Shown here one piece after another: positions 16,881-24,753 of a stretch of DNA of 44,214 nucleotides. Every line of letters begins with the position of its first letter. Within the stretch, counting starts at the first letter, position 1. The notes under the pieces were generated by a model, which did no database searches, was not told the origin of the DNA, and was given only the letters and a program-made list of their open reading frames with translations. Source of the stretch: an uncultured Bryobacterales bacterium (GTDB lineage: Bacteria; Acidobacteriota; Terriglobia; Bryobacterales; Bryobacteraceae); contig CALGAR010000130.1 in assembly GCA_937959285.1 (NCBI GenBank), positions 1-44,214 of the forward strand, written 5' to 3'. The position numbers and the translations under genes are program-made.

Positions 16881-17654
16881 ATGTCTATCCATACAGACCT
16901 GTCCCGGCTCAGCCTGGGAGAGTTCGCGGAACGTTTCCGCAATGAAATGATCCCGCTGAGCAACAAGTTCTCCTACTTTTACGCCGCCCTCCCACTAACT
17001 GAGGATGACATCCGGGAGTATCTTGAGGAGCCGATCGCCGCTTTGCCACCCGACGTTGTGGCAGCACTACCCCAGGTCTATATCCTGCTGGTTCCCTATC
17101 TCGAACGCGGCAACGGGGGCAAAGGTCAGAACAAGCCGGTTGAGCAATATATCAGCGTGGAGAAGCCTCCAGATAACCGGTTCCTTCTGTCCGGAGAGCT
17201 GATCCGTGAGAATGAGGCGATTCTGGCTTTTTCAATGAAGGATCAGGAGGTGGCTGATTATCACTACCAGTTCTACCGGATGATCGCCACTTTACTGTCC
17301 CGATACTGGAGTGAAGAGGCTCAGTCGCAGTATTTCAGTCTTCTCCGGGAGGAACTGATATCGAACGTTCACGGGGAGGTGGACGAGGATAGCTGGCACT
17401 TTAAGCAGACGCTGCTCCGGAGGCAGACGAATGTTCGCCGCGAGACCAAGGTTTTCCGTGAATATGCCCAGCACTCGTTTATCGACACAATGACCTTGTA
17501 CCTCCACGGCATCTGCTGCGACATCGATGTAGAAACCGGACCCCGCCAGTTACCGAGCCGGTACCTTCGGCGCCGCCTGGATCTGCTGCAATCGCTCTAT
17601 CCGCCGCCCGAGGGCTACGCCGTCTTTCCCGAGGATCTCAACAATCTGAAGTGA
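16881..17654 (+). CDS. Unknown conserved-looking protein, 257 residues
   Basis: I do not recognise this family. The protein is soluble, mixed alpha/beta in appearance and rich in Arg, Glu and aromatic residues. It has no signal peptide and no clear membrane segment. Notable stretches are LSNKFSYFYAALPLTEDD, LPQVYILLVPYLERG, a charged VRRETKVFREYAQHSF helix and a CC pair in GICCDIDVETGP. Codon use and a clean open frame between divergent lpxB and a downstream hydrolase (13 bases away) support a real gene. No enzyme motif is visible. Confidence 0.75.
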   Translation: MSIHTDLSRLSLGEFAERFRNEMIPLSNKFSYFYAALPLTEDDIREYLEEPIAALPPDVVAALPQVYILLVPYLERGNGGKGQNKPVEQYISVEKPPDNRFLLSGELIRENEAILAFSMKDQEVADYHYQFYRMIATLLSRYWSEEAQSQYFSLLREELISNVHGEVDEDSWHFKQTLLRRQTNVRRETKVFREYAQHSFIDTMTLYLHGICCDIDVETGPRQLPSRYLRRRLDLLQSLYPPPEGYAVFPEDLNNLK

Positions 17655-17667
17655 GATACTGTCCGGA

Positions 17668-18333
17668 ATGGGGACAGAGCCTTTCGAAGGGCCCGGCGTA
17701 CGAGGGTGGATCCATTCGCAGGGTGGCAATCGGGCTGACGCGATCGTTCTTACCCACGGAGCTGGTTCGGACCGCAACTCGCCGCTGCTGGTTGCCCTCG
17801 CCGATGCCCTCGCGGAACGCTCCTTCACCGTAGCCCGTGTTGATCTGGCGTTCCGGCAGGCTCGTGCGAAAGGACCGCCTCCGCGCGGGTCCGGGGAGAA
17901 GGATCGGGCCTCCTTGGCGGAGGCAGCGGCAGCGATCCGGAAAGTCACAAGTGGACGAGTATTTCTGGGCGGACACTCTTACGGCGGCAGGATGGCGACC
18001 ATGCTGGCCGCCGAGAATCCGCTTGTGTGCGATGCGCTCCTGCTGCTCTCTTATCCGCTTCACCCGCCTGGCAAGCCGCATCAGCAGCGAACTTCGCATT
18101 TCCCAAGCCTGAAGACACCCGCGCTTTTCGTGCACGGCTCGAACGATCCCTTCGCGTCATCCAGCGAAATGCGCGAGGCGCTGTCACTGGCGCCCGCCCC
18201 GACCGTCTTGCTTGAGATCCCGAATGCCGGTCATGATCTCGGGCGCCGTCCAGCGCTTCCCAAACTGGCGGCAGACATCGCTCAGGAATGGACAACCTTT
18301 ATCGAGGGAGTCCGGTCTGCTTCAGGGGATTGA
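17668..18333 (+). CDS. Alpha/beta hydrolase, dienelactone hydrolase/KANL3-Tex30 type
   Basis: 221 residues with a small alpha/beta hydrolase core. The oxyanion region is LTHGAGSDRNSPLL, the nucleophile elbow is GGHSYGG (Ser), the acid is probably Asp in HGSNDPF, and the catalytic His is in NAGHDLG. The short form without a lid resembles the KANL3/Tex30-like family. The substrate is not predictable. There is no signal peptide. It follows the unknown gene by 13 bases and precedes the membrane protein gene by three, so these three are probably one operon. Confidence 0.85.
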   Translation: MGTEPFEGPGVRGWIHSQGGNRADAIVLTHGAGSDRNSPLLVALADALAERSFTVARVDLAFRQARAKGPPPRGSGEKDRASLAEAAAAIRKVTSGRVFLGGHSYGGRMATMLAAENPLVCDALLLLSYPLHPPGKPHQQRTSHFPSLKTPALFVHGSNDPFASSSEMREALSLAPAPTVLLEIPNAGHDLGRRPALPKLAADIAQEWTTFIEGVRSASGD

Positions 18334-18336
18334 GGA

Positions 18337-18951
18337 TTGGCGACGGACATCCATTTTCGCCAATGGGTACGAGCGACCTGGCTCGGCTGGGCTGTTGGAC
18401 TGTTGCTAACGATTGCGGCTGCTTTCGCCGGAGATGCTGTGGGCGTGAGCGAGTCGCAAGCCCTGCTCGGTGCAGGAATGGGCGCCGGCGTCGGAATGAT
18501 GCAGGCGCGGGCGATACGGGGTGTCGTGTCGGATCCTCGCGCATGGGTATTTTCGTCTGCGGTAGGGCTAGCGGCGCCGTTTCTGGCGTTCGATCTTTCG
18601 CGCGCTGCCGGCTTCCCATTGCCGTACTCTCTTTACGTCTGCGTGGCACTGGGCGGCCTTGTGGCCGGCCTCGGGCAATCGATTTTCCTGCGCCGCGCGG
18701 CCCGCAGGGCGTGGTTATGGGTTCCGGGAAGCGCGCTGGGATGGTCCCTTGCGGCCGCTACGGCTGCCATTGCCAATGTTTTGCCACGGGCGCTTTCACT
18801 AAGAGGGTTGGCTGGGGCCGGAATCTATCTGACGATTGTCCTCGGGGGTGGACTGATCCTCGGATCCGTCACCGGTTTGCTCCTCGTCCGGCTGGACTGG
18901 CGGAAAACGGGCAGCGGAACTGGGGGAGCCGCTTCCACTGGTCGCAAGTGA
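18337..18951 (+). CDS. Polytopic membrane protein of unknown function
   Basis: 204 residues with about six hydrophobic segments: WLGWAVGLLLTIAAAF, ALLGAGMGAGVGMM, WVFSSAVGLAAPFLAF, LYVCVALGGLVAGLG, a fifth around the WVPGSALGWSLAAATAA stretch, and IYLTIVLGGGLILGS. Small-residue-rich helices suggest a compact bundle. No family is recognised. The start is TTG 18337, three bases after the hydrolase stop, with GAGGA just before it; I see no ATG near the first helix. Function cannot be inferred beyond co-transcription with the hydrolase. Confidence 0.65.
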   Translation: MATDIHFRQWVRATWLGWAVGLLLTIAAAFAGDAVGVSESQALLGAGMGAGVGMMQARAIRGVVSDPRAWVFSSAVGLAAPFLAFDLSRAAGFPLPYSLYVCVALGGLVAGLGQSIFLRRAARRAWLWVPGSALGWSLAAATAAIANVLPRALSLRGLAGAGIYLTIVLGGGLILGSVTGLLLVRLDWRKTGSGTGGAASTGRK

Positions 18952-19009
18952 AAACACTAGCCCGGCATTGCGGCTGCTCGTGGTACAAGAGGCTGATAAG
19001 GAGATTTCA

Positions 19010-19525
19010 ATGAAGATTCTCACTCTTCTCGCGCTTCTGCTTCCTGCACCCGCTCTGTTTGCGCAGGCCCAAAACCCGGTCAGCTCGGATACGAAGGCTA
19101 CGTGGGAGGTCATCAAAGGCTACATCACGAAAGCCGCGGAGAAGATGCCGGAAGAACATTACTCGTTCCGGCCGACTGACCAAGTCCGTACGTTCGGTCA
19201 GCTCGTGGGCCATATAGCGGACGCTCAGTACGCGATGTGTTCGGCGGCCAAGGAGGAAAAGAGAAGCCCGCTTGGCATCGAAAAGACAAAGACGACCAAG
19301 GCGGAGCTGGTTGCGGCCTTGAAGGAGTCATCGGCTTACTGCGACGAGGTCTACAACGGAATGACGGACGAGAAGGGGCAGGGCGTCGTAAAGCTATTCG
19401 GGCGAGACCGCAGCCGTCTCGGAGTGCTGAATTTCAATATCGCGCACGATTACGAACATTACGGGAACCTCGTTACTTACATGCGTATGAAGGGCCTCGT
19501 GCCGCCCTCGAGCGAACGCCGCTAA
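19010..19525 (+). CDS. Secreted DinB-family protein
   Basis: 171 residues. A cleavable signal peptide (MKILTLLALLLPAPALFAQA) precedes a DinB-like four-helix bundle. Possible metal ligands are His in LVGHIADAQ and the histidines of IAHDYEHYGNL, which fit the DinB three-His pattern. Many soil Acidobacteriota carry secreted DinB-like proteins of unknown activity. ATG 19010 has AAGGAG eight bases upstream. It stands apart from the preceding operon by 58 bases, with TACAAG at 18983 as a possible -10. Confidence 0.85.
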   Translation: MKILTLLALLLPAPALFAQAQNPVSSDTKATWEVIKGYITKAAEKMPEEHYSFRPTDQVRTFGQLVGHIADAQYAMCSAAKEEKRSPLGIEKTKTTKAELVAALKESSAYCDEVYNGMTDEKGQGVVKLFGRDRSRLGVLNFNIAHDYEHYGNLVTYMRMKGLVPPSSERR

Positions 19526-19553
19526 GACAGCCGCGCGACTCGGAGGGGCCGCG

Positions 19554-19559
19554 TATAGT
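19554..19559 (+). promoter_or_regulatory. -10 box TATAGT for tRNA-Val
   Basis: TATAGT lies 15 bases before the first tRNA base. The -35 is not clear. Confidence 0.4.
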
Positions 19560-19574
19560 AGCATCTAGAAAGAG

Positions 19575-19651
19575 GGGCGGTTAGCTCAGCCGGTTAGAGC
19601 GCCTGCCTTACAAGCAGGAGGTCCACAGTTCGAGTCTGTGACCGCCCACCA
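19575..19651 (+). tRNA. tRNA-Val (anticodon TAC), CCA encoded
   Basis: A full cloverleaf can be drawn. The acceptor stem GGGCGGT/ACCGCCC is fully paired, the D stem is GCTC/GAGC, the anticodon stem is CCTGC/GCAGG around CTTACAA, and the T stem is CACAG/CTGTG around TTCGAGT. The anticodon TAC reads GUA, a valine codon. Discriminator A is followed by an encoded CCA (19649-19651). Confidence 0.97.
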
Positions 19652-19866
19652 CGCGGCTCTGGGGGCCGGTTCCCGGTCCCATACACGGGTTCATCACATA
19701 AACCTTGACGCGCATCCGTACCGTCGCTTGAGTTCGTTGAGCGGAGCCCACGAATAGCTTCAGACGGGGAGCAGAAGAGCCTATGCGTGCAGAATCTGTA
19801 GATTAGTGGGACCCATTCCGGCGCCTTCTGTCATACTAGAAGGGTTCCTCGCAAAAGGAGATTCCT
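19652..19866. other. Intergenic region after tRNA-Val
   Basis: I see no gene or strong structure here. It ends with a good ribosome-binding site, AAAGGAG (19854-19860), for the next gene. TACTAG at about 19835 could be its -10. Confidence 0.4.
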
Positions 19867-20277
19867 ATGGCAATGAGGGAGCTTGCCGTCGTCGCGTTAG
19901 TCACACTTTTAGCTGTGCTTCTCTGTGCGGCGCCGTCCGAGAAGGAGGCGCAGGCAGCGGCTGAAGCTTGGCTCGGGCTGGTTGACTCGGAAAAGTACGG
20001 GGAAAGCTGGGCGGAGGCAAGCTCCGACTTCAGGTCCCGCGTGACGAAGGAAAAGTGGGAAGAGATGGCGAAAAGTGTCCGCGAGAGCGTGGGAACCCTG
20101 GTATCCAGGAAGCTCCGCGAAGTCACTTTCACCAAGACACTGCCCGGGGCGCCCGACGGCGAATATGCCGTCCTTGTGTTCGAATCTTCCTTTCAGAACA
20201 AACGTTCGGGCGTAGAAACTGCCGTGATGATCATGGAACAGGGTAAATGGAAGGGCGCGGGCTACTTCATCCGGTGA
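19867..20277 (+). CDS. Secreted DUF4019-like protein
   Basis: 136 residues. The N-terminal signal peptide (ELAVVALVTLLAVLLCAAPS) is followed by AAEAWLGLVDSEKYGESWAEAS and a C-terminal beta region ending EQGKWKGAGYFIR. The Trp-Leu...Asp-Tyr...Ser-Trp pattern and the closing W..GYFI resemble DUF4019, a small NTF2-like secreted domain of unknown function. ATG 19867 has AAAGGAG six bases upstream; a second ATG two codons later is possible. It is monocistronic and converges on nagB. Confidence 0.75.
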   Translation: MAMRELAVVALVTLLAVLLCAAPSEKEAQAAAEAWLGLVDSEKYGESWAEASSDFRSRVTKEKWEEMAKSVRESVGTLVSRKLREVTFTKTLPGAPDGEYAVLVFESSFQNKRSGVETAVMIMEQGKWKGAGYFIR

Positions 20278-20370
20278 AGCTACACCTTCTGTCGTAGCCC
20301 ATTCCCCTGTACCGGGCCGCGTTCCTCCCTGCTACGGGTAACCGGCTGCGCCGCGGATACTTCGCATACT

Positions 20371-21147
20371 TTAAGAAAGCTCTGGCAGCAGCGACGCGGA
20401 TTCGGCGTCCAGGTAGAGGACGGCATCTCCGTGCGTGCGCAGGATGGAGGCCGGACATTCGGTGGAAATCGGCCCGAGCAGCGCATCGCGCACGGCCTGC
20501 GCTTTCCGGAGTTCTGGAACGCAGCAAATGAGGTGCCGCGCAGAAAGGAGCGCCGGGCACGTGAGGGTCAGAGCCTCAGTAGGGGTAGACGCGAGATCGG
20601 GGAAGTGTCCCTCGCCCACCTGTTGCAGGCGGCAGCGCTCGTCGAGCTGTACGCGCTTAATCAGCAGCGGATCGCAAAAATCGGCCACCGGGGGATCATT
20701 GAATGCGATGTGTCCGTTTTCACCGATCCCGACGAAGGCAAGATCGGGCACGCGGTCACTCAGCAGATTCGCGTAGCGCCTCATCTCCGCTTCCAAATCT
20801 TCCGCATCCCCCTCAATGTAATAAGCAGCGGCCGGCCGTACCCGCTCGACGACGCGCTCGCGGATCCACTTCCGGAAGCTCGCCGGATGATCCGCACTCA
20901 TGCCGACGTACTCGTCCATATGGAAAACTTCCACCCGCCGCCAGTCGACTTCGTCATGCCTTACGAGCGCGTCAATAAAGGCCAATTGGGAGTTGCCAGT
21001 GGCGACGATGATCCGGGCCTGGCCGCGCTGATCAATCGCATTCTGGATCAGCGTCGCCGTTCGGGCAGCCGCGGCTTCGCCAGACTCCTCTCGTGTGTTG
21101 TGAACTACTACGCGCAACTGCCCGACGGTAAATTCTCTGCTTGTCAT
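20371..21147 (-). CDS. nagB: Glucosamine-6-phosphate deaminase family protein
   Basis: 258 residues of the NagB/RpiA/SoxR-like sugar isomerase fold. NagB turns glucosamine-6-phosphate into fructose-6-phosphate and ammonia. Motifs: VATGNSQL (phosphate loop), FHMDEYVG with Asp78 as the likely base, and GIGENGHIAFNDP with His146. Two positions differ from E. coli NagB: the Asp before GHI is Asn144, and Glu148 is Asp151. Both look conservative, but activity on glucosamine-6-phosphate is not certain. It lies 28 bases after ahpD on the same strand, an unusual partner for peroxide genes. Confidence 0.85.
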   Translation of the reverse strand: MTSREFTVGQLRVVVHNTREESGEAAAARTATLIQNAIDQRGQARIIVATGNSQLAFIDALVRHDEVDWRRVEVFHMDEYVGMSADHPASFRKWIRERVVERVRPAAAYYIEGDAEDLEAEMRRYANLLSDRVPDLAFVGIGENGHIAFNDPPVADFCDPLLIKRVQLDERCRLQQVGEGHFPDLASTPTEALTLTCPALLSARHLICCVPELRKAQAVRDALLGPISTECPASILRTHGDAVLYLDAESASLLPELS

Positions 21148-21175
21148 ATTTGAGGCTCGCTTATTTGAGGTTAGC

Positions 21176-21733
21176 TTACGGCTCGGCGATGACTGGTTCC
21201 GGTTCAGCGATCACGTTTTCCGCATCCAGAACGACGGAAACGGCGTGGATGACTGCAGCAATTCGAATCGCAGCCGCAATCTTCTCTTCCGTCAGTCCCT
21301 TCTCGCGCAGAACGTGCTCGTGCGAAGCCATACAAGCGCCGCAGCCGTTGATTGCGGAAACAGCCGTGCACCACAGTTCGAAATCGAGCGGCTCGACGCC
21401 ATGCGTTCGGAGTGCCTGCATCCGAAGACGGGCTGGAATCGTGCTGTATTTCGAATTGCCGGAAAGGTGAGTGAAGCGGTAATAAATGTTGTTCATCCCC
21501 ATGATCGCCGCAGCCGCCTTTGCGGCTTCGAGCGCTGTTGGGGAGAGATGGGCACGGCTTTCAGCGTTTATGATTCCAATGACCGTCGAGTTTCGAGATG
21601 CGATTGCTGACGCGAGAGCCGTTCCCCAGAGCTGCTGCGCCGTCAGTTCCGGCTGCCGCAGCACGCTGGAAAGGTTCAGCTTGAGGTCCTTCGCGTAAGA
21701 AGGCAAAGTGCTGGACAGGGTTTCGAGTGTCAT
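21176..21733 (-). CDS. ahpD: Alkyl hydroperoxide reductase AhpD
   Basis: 185 residues of the AhpD/carboxymuconolactone decarboxylase family. AhpD passes electrons from a lipoyl protein to AhpC. The active site is GCGACMASHEH: Cys131, Cys134 and His138, with Glu119 upstream. These match Cys130, Cys133, His137 and Glu118 of Mycobacterium tuberculosis AhpD. The start ATG follows AAGGAG. The gene is 66 bases after ahpC, with a stable hairpin in between. Confidence 0.95.
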   Translation of the reverse strand: MTLETLSSTLPSYAKDLKLNLSSVLRQPELTAQQLWGTALASAIASRNSTVIGIINAESRAHLSPTALEAAKAAAAIMGMNNIYYRFTHLSGNSKYSTIPARLRMQALRTHGVEPLDFELWCTAVSAINGCGACMASHEHVLREKGLTEEKIAAAIRIAAVIHAVSVVLDAENVIAEPEPVIAEP

Positions 21734-21756
21734 CTGGCCCTTTTTCTCCTTAAAGC

Positions 21757-21786
21757 AAGGTCGGCGTCCGGTAAGACGCCGGCCTT
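21757..21786 (-). promoter_or_regulatory. Intercistronic hairpin between ahpC and ahpD
   Basis: On the transcribed strand AAGGCCGGCGTC pairs with GACGCCGACCTT over 12 positions with one G-U wobble and a six-base loop. It lies 13 bases after the ahpC stop and just before the ahpD ribosome-binding site. It may partly end transcription or protect the ahpC message. Confidence 0.6.
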
Positions 21787-21799
21787 CCAGATTGCGTTT

Positions 21800-22336
21800 T
21801 TAGACCTTGAGGGTCGCTTCGCCCTTCTTCCAGTTGCACGGGCAAAGCTCATCGGTTTGTAGCGCATCGAGCACCCGCAGCACTTCCTCCGGGTTGCGGC
21901 CAACCGAAAGATCCGTAACGTACACGAAGCGGATGACGTTGTCGGGATCCACGATGAAGGTGGCGCGCTGCGAGACGCCCTCCTTGGGATCGAGAATTCC
22001 GAGCTGACCGCTCAGTTCCCGCTTGATGTCGGCCAGCATGGGGAATGGCAGGTCCTTCAGATCCTCATGCTGGTTCCGCCACGCAAGATGTACGAATTCG
22101 GAATCGATGCTGGCGCCGAGGAGCTGCGCATCGCGGTCCTGGAACTCGCGATTGAGCTTCGCGAAACCCGCGATCTCGGTCGGGCAGACGAAGGTGAAAT
22201 CCTTCGGCCAGAAGAAGTAAACCTTCCACTTGCCCGGATAATCTTCGTGTGTGATTGTCTTAAAGGCTTCGTTCTTAGCCGTGCTAACTGTGGCCGTCAA
22301 CGAAAATGCCGGAAATTTTTCTCCAACACTGAGCAT
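21800..22336 (-). CDS. ahpC: Alkyl hydroperoxide reductase AhpC (peroxiredoxin)
   Basis: 178 residues. This Prx1-class peroxiredoxin reduces hydrogen and organic peroxides. The peroxidatic Cys51 is in FTFVCPTE. The C-terminus has ELCPCNW with Cys165 and Cys167, the three-cysteine arrangement known from AhpD-dependent AhpC of M. tuberculosis. This fits the adjacent ahpD and the lack of ahpF. ATG 22336 has AGGAGA seven bases upstream. A 15-bp palindrome lies 30-44 bases before the start. Confidence 0.96.
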   Translation of the reverse strand: MLSVGEKFPAFSLTATVSTAKNEAFKTITHEDYPGKWKVYFFWPKDFTFVCPTEIAGFAKLNREFQDRDAQLLGASIDSEFVHLAWRNQHEDLKDLPFPMLADIKRELSGQLGILDPKEGVSQRATFIVDPDNVIRFVYVTDLSVGRNPEEVLRVLDALQTDELCPCNWKKGEATLKV

Positions 22337-22365
22337 TCTTACTTTCTCCTCTAGTCTTCGATAAG

Positions 22366-22380
22366 CGAAATAAAATTTCG
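22366..22380. promoter_or_regulatory. Palindrome upstream of ahpC, candidate PerR/Fur site
   Basis: CGAAATAAAATTTCG is a perfect CGAAAT-N3-ATTTCG inverted repeat, 30-44 bases before ahpC and just past the fur stop. AT-rich 15-bp dyads are typical of Fur-family sites, although it does not match the classical PerR box. Confidence 0.45.
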
Positions 22381-22382
22381 AT

Positions 22383-22850
22383 TCAGGATTTACTGCGCCG
22401 CGCCTTCTCCGATTTAGCCAGACAGGCGGCACAAATACCTAGCGCCTCTACGCTGAAACGCTCTACCCGAAATCCCTTGGGAGGTTTTCTCTTCAGCCTC
22501 ACCGGCTCCAGGTCCTCCGGTTCGAGATCCATGATCGCCTTGCACTGCGTGCACACCAGATGGTGATGCGGCGACATGTTCGCTTCCAGGCGGACCGTGC
22601 CGTGGTGGACGCTTACTTCACGCAGAAGCCCCGTGTCCAGGAAGGTTTTCAAATTCTTATACACGGTCCCCAAGGAAATCGAGGGGATCTGCTTCCGGAC
22701 CACTTCGTAGATCGCTTCGGGACTCGGGTGGTGCTCCATCTTCGACAAGGCTTCGTAGATCACCTGCCGCTGATGGGTCAGCGCAAGACCTTTCTCCCGG
22801 CACCTCTGCCGGAACAACTCCATGCGGCGATCAAGCTCGCGGGGCTCCAT
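22383..22850 (-). CDS. Fur-family regulator, probably PerR-like
   Basis: 155 residues. The winged helix is at about 20-85 (LTHQRQVIYEAL, then SLGTVYKNL). The His-rich sensing region is SPHHHLVC, and two CxxC zinc pairs are present (Cys100/103 and Cys140/143). Placement directly before ahpC and ahpD supports peroxide sensing (PerR) over iron control, but that is inference. I chose ATG 22850. A longer reading from TTG 22898 would run through the promoter, so it is unlikely. The gap to ahpC is 46 bases. Confidence 0.9.
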   Translation of the reverse strand: MEPRELDRRMELFRQRCREKGLALTHQRQVIYEALSKMEHHPSPEAIYEVVRKQIPSISLGTVYKNLKTFLDTGLLREVSVHHGTVRLEANMSPHHHLVCTQCKAIMDLEPEDLEPVRLKRKPPKGFRVERFSVEALGICAACLAKSEKARRSKS

Positions 22851-22869
22851 GCTGTGTTTGACTCTTCTT

Positions 22870-22898
22870 ATTAAACGATAATTATTCTCCTTTGTCAA
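22870..22898 (-). promoter_or_regulatory. Promoter of fur/perR with embedded Fur-box-like dyad
   Basis: On the minus strand TTGACA (22898-22893), a 17-base spacer and TTTAAT (22875-22870) form a good sigma-70 promoter. The palindrome ATAATTAT (22878-22885) lies in the spacer and is part of a GATAATTATTCT element resembling a Fur box. This suits autorepression. Confidence 0.6.
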
Positions 22899-22947
22899 TG
22901 ACTCTCCAGCACCTGTCTGCTAAAGTAGGAAATTAGCGCCCGCTTCT

Positions 22948-24753
22948 ATGTCGTTGGTTTTAAGCTGCCAGTCTGTATCGAAGGCCTTCGGTGCGGATCC
23001 GCTGTTCGAGGATGTTTCCCTCGTCATATCCGACGGAGACAGGCTCGGCGTCATCGGGCCGAATGGAGCAGGTAAGAGTACACTGCTCCAGATCCTGGCC
23101 GGGCGCATTCCGCCAGACGAAGGAACTGTGGTTTTGCGCAAGGGGGCCAGGCTCGGCTACGTACCGCAGACCTCGGAGTTCCCGGCCGGCGCTACCGTGC
23201 GCGAACTGGTGAGCGGCGTTCTTTCCGGGCTGGGTCTTGAGGAGGCCGAACATGCTGCCCGCCTCGCTTCCACGCTGGGACGCGCCGGGTTCGTGAACGG
23301 AGATCTAGCAGTAGACATGCTTTCCGGTGGCTGGAAGAAGCGGCTCGCGATTGCTTGCGAACTCGCCCGCGATCCGGACATTCTGCTTCTCGATGAGCCC
23401 ACGAACCATCTCGACCTCGAAGGGATCCTGTGGCTGGAAAAGCTGATTCAGAATGCGCCGTTCGCCACTGTTGTCATCAGCCACGACCGCTATTTCCTCG
23501 AAAACGTCGCGACGTCGATGGCCGAGCTGAACCGCCTCTACGCGGGAGGGCTGTTTCGTGTGGACGGCAATTACAGCCGCTTTCTCGAGCGGAGGGAAGA
23601 GCACTTGCGCGCGGAGTCGAAAAGGCAGGAATCGCTCGAGATTCGGGTCCGGCGTGAGGTGGAGTGGCTGCGGCGCGGGCCCAAGGCGCGGACAACGAAA
23701 TCGAAAGCACGGATCGACGAGGCCGGACGTTTGATCGAGGAGCTGGCGGACATCTCCTCCCGAATGCGGACGGCCACCGCAAAGATCGATTTCACGGCCT
23801 CGGGCAGGCAGACGAAGAAGCTCATTGAGGCGCGCGGAATCGGGAAGACGCTTGGGAACCGGCAGCTGTTTTCGGGATTGGATCTGAAGCTGTCACCGGG
23901 AGTGCGGCTTGGCCTTGCCGGATCAAACGGCAGCGGCAAGACGACGCTGCTGCGAATCCTGAACGGAGAGATCGAGCCCGATGCAGGAACGATCGAGCGG
24001 GCGGAGAACCTCCAGGTGGTCTACTTTGATCAGAACAGGGAACGGCTCGACGCCACGACGACGCTCCGGCGTGCTCTGTCTCCGGACAGCGATTCTGTCA
24101 TCTTTCGCGGACGCCCGATGCACGTGGCTGGCTGGGCCAAACGGTTCCTCTTCCGGCCGGAACAACTGGACATGCCGGTGTCACGCCTGTCGGGCGGGGA
24201 GAAAGCGCGCGCCCTCATCGCCCGGCTGATGCTCCAGCCCGCCGACGTGCTCCTCCTCGACGAACCGACGAATGACCTCGACATTCCGACTCTCGAAGTG
24301 CTCGAGGAGAATCTCCTCGATTTTCCGGGCGCTTTGGTCCTGGTCACTCATGACCGCTATCTTCTCGATCGCGTGTCGACCGTGATCCTCGGCCTGGATC
24401 AAGGGGAAGCGGGCTACTTCGCCGACTACTACCAATGGGAGCAGTCGAAACTTGCCAAGCCCGCAAGGGCGGAAAAGGCAGAGAAGGAAAAGCCCGTGGC
24501 AGAGCCGAAGAGTTCCACCGCGCCGCAGAAGAAACGCCTTTCCTACCTTGAGGGGCGCGAGTACGAGCAAATGGAGTCAAGGATCCTGGCCGCGGAAGAG
24601 GAACTGGAGAAGTGGAAGCAGCGGCTCCAGGACCCGGACGTCGTCACCGATCCGGTGCGCCTTCGCGAGGTCTCCGAGGCCCTCGAGAAGGCGCAGCGCG
24701 AAGTGGACGCGCTTTACAACCGGTGGGCGGAACTCGAAAGCAAGCTTACTTAA
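22948..24753 (+). CDS. uup: ABC-F family ATPase (Uup-like)
   Basis: 601 residues with two ABC domains and no membrane segment. Domain 1: Walker A GPNGAGKST, signature LSGGWKKRLAIA, Walker B LLLDEPTNHLD. A linker with a charged helix (about 215-260) follows. Domain 2: GSNGSGKTT, LSGGEKARALIA, LLLDEPTNDLD. The C-terminus is a Lys/Glu-rich segment and a coiled coil (about 530-598), as in Uup. ABC-F proteins act on the ribosome or on structured DNA/RNA. ATG 22948 has no strong ribosome-binding site. It diverges from fur and overlaps the convergent esterase gene by eight bases. Confidence 0.93.
   Translation: MSLVLSCQSVSKAFGADPLFEDVSLVISDGDRLGVIGPNGAGKSTLLQILAGRIPPDEGTVVLRKGARLGYVPQTSEFPAGATVRELVSGVLSGLGLEEAEHAARLASTLGRAGFVNGDLAVDMLSGGWKKRLAIACELARDPDILLLDEPTNHLDLEGILWLEKLIQNAPFATVVISHDRYFLENVATSMAELNRLYAGGLFRVDGNYSRFLERREEHLRAESKRQESLEIRVRREVEWLRRGPKARTTKSKARIDEAGRLIEELADISSRMRTATAKIDFTASGRQTKKLIEARGIGKTLGNRQLFSGLDLKLSPGVRLGLAGSNGSGKTTLLRILNGEIEPDAGTIERAENLQVVYFDQNRERLDATTTLRRALSPDSDSVIFRGRPMHVAGWAKRFLFRPEQLDMPVSRLSGGEKARALIARLMLQPADVLLLDEPTNDLDIPTLEVLEENLLDFPGALVLVTHDRYLLDRVSTVILGLDQGEAGYFADYYQWEQSKLAKPARAEKAEKEKPVAEPKSSTAPQKKRLSYLEGREYEQMESRILAAEEELEKWKQRLQDPDVVTDPVRLREVSEALEKAQREVDALYNRWAELESKLT

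Noticed and set aside
22851..22898. Longer fur start at TTG 22898
   Set aside because: This segment is the promoter itself (TTGACA, 17-base spacer, TTTAAT), so it is unlikely to be translated.
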